Shown piece after piece: positions 11,863 through 22,263 of a DNA stretch of 64,000 bases. Source of the stretch: Apostichopus japonicus (lineage: Eukaryota > Echinodermata > Holothuroidea > Aspidochirotida > Stichopodidae); the NCBI RefSeq assembly GCF_037975245.1, contig NC_092569.1, positions 25,336,668-25,400,667 on the forward strand, read 5' to 3'. The notes under the pieces are model-generated. The model was given only the letters and a program-made list of their open reading frames with translations. It made no database searches and had not been told where the DNA came from. A program made the translations under genes and the position numbers. Positions within the stretch are counted from its first letter, which is position 1; the number at the start of each line of letters is the position of its first letter.

Positions 11863-12152
11863 ATGATGGTGTTACGTTAACAGAACGTTTACATCTGTTA
11901 GTATTATTGAATGCTATCATTTAAAGGCTACAGTTCTTCATTTTAATTTATGTGGGACAATGGCCATCCGGGAGGTATAATATTGTTATATAGGATACGT
12001 TCAGCCACTGTATGGTAACATTGTATATGAAAAAACTTGCATTCCAATCTATAAATGTAATGTTCATAAGGAAACCTGGTGAAGCGTTTACACACAGATA
12101 TGGGTGAAAAAATGTAAAAATTGTAAGGCTATGAAATAGTTATTCGCAGTTA

Positions 12153-12436
<284 letters not shown>

Positions 12437-12771
12437 TAAAGCTTGTCCAATTAATCGAAATGGGCGTATTGATTTTATGGCAATAGCCAATCACATGACT
12501 CTCTGACTATAATATATTCAAGTTTGCTTTATCTATGTTCGTCACTTGATATTTGGGTTTCGTACATGCTTTGTCGTGTTACTGTACATTAACTGCGTTG
12601 TTGCACAATATCAGCAGTGTTGCTTTGATGTGCAGTTAATTATTTTGAAATTCTTTGACTAACTTTTGGTACAGAGTGATGCTATCATCCATTCGTTATT
12701 TAAGAAACTCGAAGAAAACACGCAAACATGTCATTAAAAGTAACGCCAAACTGGTTTTGGGAACAATTCAG

Positions 12772-13043
12772 ATAAAAAATCCTTGAAGGAAATAATAAAG
12801 CGTTTCGCGGGAGTAACGACTGCTCATGGAATACCACACGTTATTGAAAGACCGAAACTCATTTCGAAGATATTTTGGTTCACTTTAGTAGCTGCCGCAT
12901 TTGCAGTATTTTGTTGGCAGACGAGAAAGCTTTTGCAGAATGTATATGCCTCTAATACAAAGATTGAGTTAATTAACAGCCAGTCCGTGGCCTTTCCAGC
13001 CGTCACTGTCTGCAACTTGAACAAACTTAAACGTTCGAAGTTG
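12772..13043 (+). CDS. DEG/ENaC-family sodium channel, N-terminal exon
   Basis: This 272-nt exon has an acceptor AATTCAG and a donor TTG|GTAAGT. Its ~90 residues begin KKSLKEIIKRFAGVTTAHG. It carries the family's cytoplasmic His-Gly gating motif (TTAHGIPHV), a first membrane helix (about residues 30-55, IFWFTLVAAAFAVFCW), and the post-TM1 signature FPAVTVCNLN. The family forms trimeric, often amiloride-sensitive Na+ channels (ASIC, FaNaC, degenerins) in the plasma membrane. It enters with two leftover bases, so a start codon must lie in an upstream exon that I could not identify. No later channel exon (cysteine-rich loop, TM2 with the GxS filter) was recognised downstream. It is therefore an orphan exon: either a gene with very long introns or a remnant. 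Family assignment is secure; integrity is not. Confidence 0.75.
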
Positions 13044-13360
13044 GTAAGTTGCACTTTTTTAATTCTTGAATGTAATTTGATATTAGCGATGAGCAAATGC
13101 TTCAAAGGATATTGGAATCTTATTACTCAAAGCAAAGAAATGTTTTTTATTTATTATTCATATAGTTAAGACTGTGTTTTGTCTCGATAGTAATATAATT
13201 AGCTCCTTTACATCATAATTTATAACGATTATTATTCGTTTGGCTATCCCTGTTTCAATTTGGTTAGTTATTGACAATATTAAACTTGAGGATGTTCAGC
13301 GGAACACAAACGTCCGTGTTGTAGTCACGAAACCTTTGTCACACTACCCGATACTTATAA

Positions 13361-13650
13361 CTGGGTACCGATGCTCATAGCTTGTACCGATACTCATAAG
13401 TGGTATAGATACTCAATGCTGATACCGATACTTAAAGCTTGTACCGATACTCATAGCTGGTACCGTTACTCATAGCTGGTACCGATACTTACAGCTGGTA
13501 CCGATACTCATAGCTGGTACCGATACTCATAGCTGGTATAGATACTCATAGCTGGTACCAATACTTATAGCTGGTACCGATACTCATAGCTGGTACCGAT
13601 ACTCAGAGCTGATATCGATACTCATAGCTGGTACCGCTACTCATAGCTGA
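13361..13650. repeat. Minisatellite 1, unit about 19 bp
   Basis: About 15 head-to-tail copies of GCTGGTACCGATACTCATA with scattered substitutions, many keeping a GGTACC core. Located in the proposed DEG/ENaC intron. Confidence 0.9.
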
Positions 13651-13947
13651 TTTATTACCTAATTTATATTAAAATGCGTTCTACATAAACAGTTTGAATG
13701 AATAACATAATAAGAACGTTCGTTTTCCACTTTGAATCCATTTGTCCTTTGTAGTATTTACAACATACACATATACACATTCATGTCATGGAAATGAGTC
13801 TTTGCTTCATTGGAGCACATATCGAAGATTTCGATTTTAGGAAACATTCTTGCTTCAAATTTTTAAATTTGTAAAAGAAAAAGAAAAGTAAGTCGGGCAG
13901 ATTGTTTGGGGAATTGAATATTCCTTACACACTATTATTAGCAATAT

Positions 13948-14375
13948 GCATTCATGATCATGTACTGTGTATTCACTTGAACCATTCATTATCATGCACT
14001 TGGTCTCCAATTGACTCATTTATTATTATGCAATAGGTCTCCACTTTACTCATTCATTATCATTCAACTCGGCTGCGCCTCGTTGAATGGAACATTCCAT
14101 CTTTCAACTCATGAAATATTTGCACTATTGCACTCATACTATAGGTCTCCACTTGACTCATTCGTTATCATGCACCAGATCTCTACTGGACTCATTCATT
14201 ATCATAGACTAGATCTCCATTCTTCAATTATCATGCATTAGGTCTCCAATTGACTCGTTCAATATGATGTAATAGGTCTTCACTTGACTCATTCATTATT
14301 ACGCACTAGGTGTCCACTTGACGCATTTATTATCATGCAATATGTCTCCACTTGACTCATTTATTATCATGCACT
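13948..14375. repeat. Minisatellite 2, unit about 36 bp
   Basis: Degenerate copies built from ACTCATTCATTATCATGCA followed by a TAGGTCTCCACTTG block. The sequence is unrelated to the arrays on either side. Confidence 0.8.
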
Positions 14376-14970
14376 GTCTCCAATAGGATAAAATGTGTAC
14401 CTTGTCAGTATACGAAAACACTGAAACCTGTGCCCATAGGATATTGTGTACCTTGTCAGTAAACTAAAACCCTGAAACCTGACCTCAATATGATACTGTT
14501 TACCTTGTCAGTATACGAAAACCCTGAAACCTGTCCCCATATGATACTGTGTACCTTGTCAGTGTACGAAAACCCTGAAAACTGTCTCCAATAGGATAAA
14601 ATGTGTACCTTGTCAGTATACGAAAACACTGAAACCTGACCTCAATATGATACTGTGTACCTTGTCAGTATACGAAAACACTGAAACCTGTCTTCAATAG
14701 GATTAAATGTGTACCTTGTCAGTATACGAAAACACTGAAACCTGACCCCAATATGATACTGTGTACCTTGTCAGTATACGAAAACACTGAAACCTGTGCC
14801 CATAGGATACCGTGTACCTTGTCAGTATACGAAAACGCTGAAACCTGTGCCCATAGGATATTGTGTACCTTGTCAGTATACGAAAACCCTGAAACCTGTC
14901 CCCCATAGGATACTGTGTAACTTGACAGTATACGAAAACACTGAAACCTGTCCCTCATAGGATACTGTTT
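14376..14970. repeat. Minisatellite 3, unit about 52 bp
   Basis: About eleven copies of a unit containing GTGTACCTTGTCAGTATACG, then AAAACACTGAAACCTGT and an ATAGGATA-like spacer. The open minus-strand frames through it (repeated FSYTDKVH) reflect the repeat and not a gene. Confidence 0.9.
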
Positions 14971-17918
14971 TCCTATATTTTGATGGCTCTTTTATTAGTT
15001 TCGTTTCCTTTCATCTAATGATGGCGTACACGAATTTTACACGAAAGGGAAAACTAAGGAAGTAAAGTGACAAAAATAAAACTGCTAAATAAAGCCAATT
15101 AACGGATACGAAAAGTAAAGGAGAGGGAGAGGGAGACCAGAAACACATAAGCACTTTTGAACAGTTTTTAATATTTATTCGCTCATGTTCATAATTTCAC
15201 AATTGGTCTTATTCGTTTGTTACTGCAACTTAAGGAAGGTCTTCCCTTCATAAAGGTGCATGCACTGTAAAAAATTACTGTATAATTTACAGTAGTTCCG
15301 TAGTATAAAATACAATTGTCAAAAGGTAATTTCAAAAGCAGCCGGTGTACTGTATTCATATCAACTTTACGCGTACGACGTACGTATACGTCATAGTATA
15401 TACTGCACCGCCGCTAGCTAGCTGCGATACATAACGTGCAGGCGGGACATGCATGCTATTATATACACTCTGGTTGACCATACGTATTCTCTGTACCGGA
15501 CCCCGTCGCATGTGTACTCGTACTCATACGTCGTGTCGACCGAATTCCGTTCACAGTATCAGACTAGCTAGCCGTTATTTAAGGTAAGGAATGAGTTCAA
15601 ATCTTTTATGAAATTGTCCCTTTCGATAAGTACAAACACATCACTGATTTTTTTTCTGTATCGTACATATTTGGTGCAACAATTCACTGGCTAAATAATA
15701 GCACTAGGCTTGGTCTATATAGCCTAGGCTACACACTGCATGACGCTGTTATCGGGGCAAACTTAAGCCTAGGCTTTTCTGCTTAATTGAATTATACAGG
15801 TGAATTAGTGTGTTAGGCTATTCGTAGTAAGTTTTCCCGCCAAGGTGCGGCGTTGGCCTATACTACTAGTACTAATAGATAGTAAATATCGCCCTTGCCT
15901 TTGGTATAAAGTGAAATTATTTCAAATTCAAACGATATTCTCGGTCTATTATATGAACTATTCGAACTTGAGATTTGGATTGAACTAGCTAGGCCGAATT
16001 CTACTTTGTCATACAGTATGCTTGACAAACTGGTGAGAATAATAGTTAATAGTATTAACAAATCGTAGGTTATTTCTAAGTTTCTTTAATATGCTAACAT
16101 AGTAGAACTAAAGGAATAGTAGTACTAGTTTATCCATCACTAGCCTCTATCAGATCACTTGCATGCATCAATAAAATGATCAACCCATGTTAATTATCTT
16201 ATTTAGGCTAGTTACAAAGGCTCAGGTGGTGAAATTTGAGAAAATAATTACAATAGGGCAGCGCGTGCTGACGTCACTTTTCAGCATTCACCGGATTTCT
16301 GCCGGAGAGCACATACATACCTACAGCGAGATAGCGTACAAATAATGGCTTTTGCTAAGTGAAAAAAATGTTTCTTGACGTACTTGTTCCCTAAATCCCA
16401 AACGATAAGTGTTTAGTAGCATATAACTACACAAATATTTGACATTATTTGAAGTTTAAACTTGTAAATAAGAATATTTTAGCTCTGTCGATCAAGCTAG
16501 GCCACAGTAACTCAGTGTCAGTGAACGTAGACCGTTTCTTTTCACCGGCTGATAGTACGGCGGGTTGGGTACAGTTGTCCTGGTAACAGCATTGTTCAAA
16601 GAAGTCCGCCCTGCCCTATAGTATTACTAACTTCAGATGGCAGCAGCTCGTCTGTTTCGCCCCACACGTGAGAAGCGTGCGTTAGCGCCCGGATATAAAG
16701 TAAAATTATTTTGTAATATGTTAACAGGTTCATACAAAAGAAATACTGAACATTTATACAAAATAATGTTACTCATTTTGTTAGGAAATAATATCAAAAA
16801 ATGACAGTTTAGCTAAGGATGAAGATGAATGGAGAAATTTTAGTAACATTTCATGGCACGCTGTGGGAATTTTAGTATCATAACTTGTACCGATGAAAAC
16901 AGTACTGTGAATTTCAGTCATAAAGACATGTCATGAATATGATTCTTTTCAGACTGGTTCATAGTTGATGCCAAAAATGTTGAATAATCAACATTTTACC
17001 AGTGATTAGGGGGCACTCATAGATGACGTCCCACACAAGGGGGTTGGTAGTTTGAACTGTGTGAACTGCGTGGTGGAGGGGTGGGGAGGAGGCAAATACA
17101 AATTACCAAAGGCATGAGGAGTTAGGGAGGAGTGATAAGTGAGCATTAACTCAGGTTTTATAGCTTGTGAAGTACATGAATGAAAAAGAAATGTTTTTTT
17201 AATCCCTCTTTAGTCTTCTTTACTGTACTCCAATTGTTCAAGGTGTATTTGGAATGATCATTTGTACAATGTAGGTACTGTAGTGTAGTGTAGGGCTGTT
17301 GGCAATTAACGATAAATTGTTATTCGTTCGTTTTGTAGCAATTACGATAAACAAAAGAACTGTAGCGAATAATCGTTAGTGCCGATAATTTCGCGATCTC
17401 CAATTGTCCATTGCAAACAATATGTTAGGCCTACGTCTAATTTTACTGTCTGCAGTGGCCGCGCTACGGGGGGGGGGATGGGGGGGTTGGCGCGGGAGCA
17501 CAGCCTCAGATTGCGCGATTCCCCCATTTCGCTGCTAATAATGCGAACCCTAGGTGTTACTATAACCAGTAAAAGTGATATCACTGAATGCCATGCCTGC
17601 GCTCTAATATGCAAATAGTAGGCTATAGGGATTTACGAATAATTGACTATTCGGTAATCGCTACGCATTATTCGAACGATTAAAGATTAATCGTTTCCAT
17701 ACGTAACAATTCGCGAATGTGAAGATTGCGCAATATAATGGAAAATCCCGCGAATTTAAAGATTTAACTTACGGGACACTAAAGAAAAAAATCAAAATGA
17801 TTTAAGGTCACTAAGTCTGTAGGCTGCAGTGTATTTCATCAATATGTTATAAGGTTCGTCAGAATCAAGGCCTCCTGTTTTGATTTACATTTCTCTTTCA
17901 TTTAATTTTCTATTTCAG

Positions 17919-17988
17919 CCTACAACCACCAAAGATGATGTAGACAGGCAGAAGGATCTTCCAAACCCTCCATTCCTGATTGCTTGTG
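17919..17988 (+). CDS. Transposon-borne protein, exon (partial)
   Basis: A 70-nt exon between TATTTCAG and GTAAGC, reading PTTTKDDVDRQKDLPNPPF and then LIAC, leaving in phase 1. The PPFLIACG end aligns with QPFVLAFG of the exon at 38682-39056. It joins in frame to 18701. Confidence 0.55.
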
Positions 17989-18329
17989 GTAAGCACCCTA
18001 TCTGTAGAATAAGATTGATTTTAACTCAACCTTTTGTCAACCTAAAGGCTGTATTGAAAATTCATGAGCTAATACGAAATAATATTTACTGAACTGTTTC
18101 AGATCACTAATAAAAAAATCAGACCTAAAAATTATTTTGAAGCTGTGACATGCTTCACTTCAAATTGAAATGACAAAGTCAACAGGAGGACAAGTTCACA
18201 CAAGGTTGCAAGATTTGATGGGGGTTATTTCTTGCCAATGGCGAAATTAATTTCTGCAGGCATGTGGGTGTGTGTGCGTCTATGACACTTATTGTAAGCA
18301 TGAAATCTGGGGAATATCAACTTGTGGGA

Positions 18330-18430
18330 CTGTTATTAGGGTTGTACCAGATAGTTCATACTATCCGGCCGGAGATCTGGCCGGATAGTTCGTACTATCG
18401 GGTAAAATCGGGTCCGGTCGGATCTCAAAA
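18330..18430. repeat. Short palindrome-rich repeat fragment
   Basis: Repeats of ATAGTTC(A/G)TACTATC and CCGGCCGGAGATCTGGCCGG form nested inverted repeats next to TAGGGTTGTACCAGATAG. It looks like a terminus of a non-autonomous DNA element, but the other end was not found. Confidence 0.35.
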
Positions 18431-18700
18431 TTTTGGATCAGGCACAATACTAACTGTTATTATACTTAGCTTAGGTTCCCCACTTGGAGTTCAAAAGCCT
18501 AGTTTTTTATGTTGTTTCAAGGTCACTTGAGGTCAGCAATCAATACAGTAGCCAAATCCATGCAAGAATATTGCAACTGCAGCAACCTAAAAGGATAAAA
18601 ACAGACTACCCAAAAGGAACAATATTTCCAGCTGGAATCTCAACACAAATTTGTTCTTGTTGAAAGGAGGTGAATGAGAAATATATTTATTCACTTTCAG

Positions 18701-18866
18701 GTGAGATGTTAACTGCCAAGAAATGGATGCTGGTTATCGACCGCCATGTTGTTGCTGACAATATTTTGTCATTCCTGTCTGCCCTCGGAATGCTGTTTTC
18801 AGCCTACTACTGTTTCGGAATAGAATATAATGAAGGAGCACCTGCAACTTTGGACCTTTTTCAAAG
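18701..18866 (+). CDS. Transposon-borne protein, next exon (partial)
   Basis: A 166-nt exon (acceptor CACTTTCAG, donor AAG|GTACAG) that enters in phase 1 and leaves in phase 2. The joined reading is IACGEMLTAKKWMLVIDRHV, then LSFLSALGMLFSAYYCFGIEY and an ATLDLFQR end. It aligns with FGDRRYPTQSFVIIEGVAL, then FDICFKSLYLFDIAYP and TTWEFIHKF in the other CACTA-like element: (V/I)I(D/I)...V, an ALxxxFSxYYxFxI helix, then Y....(A/T)T.(E/D)(F/L). From memory this resembles a module of multi-copy uncharacterised metazoan proteins, probably transposon-derived. Its function is unknown to me. Confidence 0.6.
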
Positions 18867-19913
18867 GTACAGTACACTCAGTATGTCAATAACCATGCCT
18901 GGAAAGAACGGGCAACAATGGTTGGGTTTTTTATGCTGGAATTAGGAGCCACATTTTGAGAAAAGGGGTTCCTGGTTGGTGCACAGAGATTTTGAGTGAA
19001 CCAGGAGCGAATTTGGGCGAACCAGAAGCCTTCAAGTTGGACATGAATGGTCGATCCAATATGAAAAAGTAGATACGAACATGTGATATGCAATTTATGA
19101 GATCGGTTGTGAATTGGGACATCTTTCAACTTCTCCCACCCCTCAAGGGAAGCGGGCTAGCCCTCACACATGTTGGCACCTGCCAAACCCTTCTCATATC
19201 CCTAACCACAGAATCTTTCCACCTCAGCCTTCCCAAACGGCAACCTTCTAACCACCTCATCCCTGCTCAAATTTGTTTTCCACTCCCATCCAGTCCATCT
19301 CTCAGCCTGCTGCTGACGAGGCTCTCCCACAGCTGGTCAACCATTAGCCCACACCTCTCAATAAGTAGGATGGGATTTGCGCGACAATGGCTGAGAGGAG
19401 GCTGAAGTCTGCCCCCTTGTGTTCGCAACAGCGCGGGTCGTCACGCGCCTGCATCCTGTTGTCCAAATTTCCGGGTACCTACTGGCAGTTTCGAGTGGCC
19501 AGGGGAAAAGGTGGGTCACATACGACCCAGGCGTGGGCCTAAAGGTTATGGGTCTACAGGAGCCACCTGGGTGATATATTTTAGCTCTCAGTGTCTCTAA
19601 CTGATATAAAAAAGAATTTGGTGGCTCTATATGGCCTTAGCTGGTAAAAAGGGCCAGAAAATATCCTAATAATCAATCACAGGTCCTGCCTAATTTTTTA
19701 TGAGAGCCATGGATCCTGTCTAAAATTGCTATTAATCTGGAATACATTCGAAGAACTCACAGGATATCTCACAGAATGCATTGAAAAAGAAAAATTTGAC
19801 CCATCATTTGAATATGAGCTAGAATAATGCTTATGTTCTTAAGGGGATTTTGATTACCTGCAAAACCTTGTGGGTGGAATCGCATCGTCTACATCCATGA
19901 AAGTTGGTTTACC

Positions 19914-20008
19914 ATCAAAACAAAACTGTGTACGACAACACCTGATGCATGGTTTGTACGGAGCCTAGGGCACACGTCAGGTGCTGTCGGACACAATTTG
20001 TTTTTGCC
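19914..20008. repeat. Hairpin-forming inverted repeat
   Basis: The arms TGTGTACGACAACACCTGA (from about 19927) and TCAGGTGCTGTCGGACACA (to about 19995) pair almost perfectly, with weaker extension on the outside (AACAAAA with TTTGTTTTT). The loop is about 30 nt. It lies inside the 7 kb transposon, and its role is unknown. Confidence 0.6.
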
Positions 20009-20497
20009 CGCAAAACCTTTGCGTGTGCCTTTGCTGTGTGCACCCGCAAGCCGGAAACTCATCCGCATTTGTGGGTGCTGATGTCAAGCTTTGGGTAATT
20101 GTATTTAACGACAAATTTCCGGAACATAACAGATTTCCAAGATAATATCACTAGCTCATACCAGCATCATGCTGGTCAGGGCTATTTTGATTGCGCTGCA
20201 TCCATCACTCTATCTATCACTCAATCTCTCAACAATTGTTCATAAGTGATCTCATGCATATATCCTTTGATGGATTTTGACAAAGTATTATTCTGTACAT
20301 TATTATATCTGTCCATTTTTGTCCATTTTTTATTCTTCAATTTTGTAGGTGTTTCTTGATGATAAATCCGGACAAAGGATCGAAACTCAAGAATGGATAT
20401 GGCACCCATCCGAAAGGTACTCTCTTTGATCCAGAACGTCAGTGACTTCGAATGGGCTCTGTAGTGACAATTGTGAACATTAACAAATAATAGCAAT

Positions 20498-20831
20498 CAG
20501 TGATGGCGCGATTGCGGGATTCTCGCATTTTTCATGCCGATCCCGCATTGGGGAAATCGTCGGGGGGGATTTCCCCCCTTAAAAATATATATATATTATT
20601 TTGGGGGGGGTGGTGCTTGATTTTATCAGCTTTTAATTTGTACTACTGATGCTCAACTGTCATTTGCTAATGCATAAAACTAGTACAACATCATTTTATG
20701 TCGAAGAAGTTTAAATTTACGCTCAATTTTAGTATTCCCCCCCAAAAAAAAAAAATAAATAAAAATCCCCCCCAAAAAAAATCGGAAGGGGGGATTTTCC
20801 CCCCGAAATTATGATTCTAGCGCCAACACTG
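20498..20831. mobile_element. hAT-type MITE, 334 bp
   Basis: Termini CAGTGATGGCGCGAT and, inverted, CAGTGTTGGCGCTAGA. Flanks ATAGCAAT (20490-20497) and GTAGCAAT (20832-20839) agree at 7 of 8 positions, the 8-bp target duplication expected for hAT elements. The interior has G and C homopolymers around TA-rich DNA and no coding capacity. Confidence 0.8.
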
Positions 20832-21719
20832 GTAGCAATTGGTTATAATCTCACAATTTTGTGTAGTAGGTTTGCCATTCAGACATTAGTTCAGCCGAAA
20901 TAGAATTCCACCATTCATGGCGACGTGGCTAACTGCACATCTTCAAGGTTCTTGTGAACTTGTGTATGGAAGTGACAGGCCCTCCTTTTGTCACCTTTTA
21001 TAACTTTTTGTACACGATGGGTTAATATTGTGAAATCATATTTAGTGCTACAGTTCGCAATATTAATGATGCAGATTCTTTCTCTGGGAAGTTTCGAAAG
21101 GAACAGAAAACATTGAAGATACGTTCGTACAAAATGTCCTTCCTCTGAGACATTATGGAGATTTGAGGTAACGAATGAGGTAAAATATTATACTTTTCTG
21201 TTGTATTTGTTATTTTTTTCTTGGAGTGAGGGGGTTAAGGGGAAAACCACTAATTTCAGGGACCCGAGATCCACCCGGAGGGGGGGGGGGGCGGGGTTAG
21301 GGAGTGGCCGCCCCTTGAAATGTGTTGCACAGATGTGGCATCGCCACTTATTTACTGGCCCAGATTAAAACACATGGCCATATGTAAGACTGGTGTTTTA
21401 ATGATAGTAAGAATGTAAGCACAGTTACAGTTGTAATAAAGTTGTAATAAACTATTTCCTTGTTATTTTCCATTTTTGAAACTTTACTCTGTTTTACCCA
21501 CAGTCTAAATGTGACTACAGAAAAAAAGTTAAAATTCCTTACTTATATATATAATGGTCATTTGTACATGTTTCATGTTCAAGCATTTCATTTTTCAAGT
21601 AGCTCAAAGGTCATTTGCGAAGGTCACATTGTATGCCCTTGATCGAGTAAATATTGTATCGCTAACCAACTGGTGAAATACCACTGCCATGGAAATAGGA
21701 CGTGTTAATTTTCCAAATT

Positions 21720-22200
21720 TGTTGTGACCCTGCAGACAATCAATTGTGAATATTACATTTTTGTGTAAATTAATTACAGTAATGTGTAATTTATTGTGAA
21801 ATTGGAAAATTTTACATTTCAAAAATGTGAATATTACATTTTTTGGTAAATTCATCTACAATTTGTTGTTTAATTCACAGTTTTAAACTGTGAATATTAC
21901 ATATGTTTGTAAATTTATTTACAATAAATTGTCAATTTTACAGTTTTAATATGTAAATATTACATTTTTTTGTAATTTCATTTACAATTTATTGTTAATT
22001 TCACAGTTTTCATCTGTATATATTACATATTGTTGTAAATTCATTTACAATAAATTGTTAATTTTACAGTTTTCAACTGTAAATATTGCAGTTTTCGGTA
22101 AATATCTTTACAATAATTTGTAATTTGAATTACCAAAAATGGTAAAGTTTACAGTTTTTAACTGTTTTTTAATTTACAAGTGATTGTAAAATTAACAAAT
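21720..22200. repeat. Subterminal repeats of the 7 kb transposon
   Basis: About seven degenerate ~60 bp units combine TTTACAGTTTT-AACTGT, AATATTACAT and TGTAAATT-ATTTACAAT. The TTTACAGT/ACTGTAAA motif matches the element's own terminus (CACTGTAAA), as expected for subterminal transposase-binding repeats of CACTA elements. Confidence 0.65.
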
Positions 22201-22263
22201 TATTTTTGGCATTTTAGCTGACAGCCATTTCACTGTAAAATTTACAATTTTTTTTTTACAGTG

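Larger units (their letters stand above)
15263..22263 (+). mobile_element. CACTA-like (EnSpm-type) DNA transposon, about 7.0 kb
   Basis: The left end reads CACTGTAAAAAATTAC and the right end reads TTTTTTTTTACAGTG, which is the inverted CACTGTAAAAA terminus. Both sides are flanked by TG (15261-15262 and 22264-22265), consistent with a 2-bp target duplication. The right ~480 bp hold subterminal repeats, a feature of CACTA elements. Inside are two plus-strand exons that splice in frame (17919-17988, 18701-18866) and encode part of a protein module also found in the second CACTA-like element of this window. A hAT-type MITE is nested at 20498-20831. No catalytic transposase domain could be read, so the element may be non-autonomous or degraded. 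The superfamily label rests on termini and TSD length. Confidence 0.65.

Noticed and set aside
14703-14958. Minus-strand frames with repeated FSYTDKVH
   Set aside because: They follow the 52-bp minisatellite unit; no gene features.
13361-14970. CRISPR-like repeat arrays
   Set aside because: Units are contiguous and degenerate with no unique spacers, in a eukaryotic context.
17452-17480. CAGTGGCCGCGCTACGG as a hAT-type left end
   Set aside because: No matching inverted right end or target duplication found downstream.
19088-19405. 105-residue plus-strand frame in a GC-richer patch
   Set aside because: No domain, no splice context, and low-complexity Ser/Leu/Pro content. Probably an old repeat within the transposon.
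20221-20496. 91-residue minus-strand frame (contains LTFWIKESTFRMG)
   Set aside because: Slight resemblance to transposon-encoded tails, but too short and without flanking motifs to support a call.
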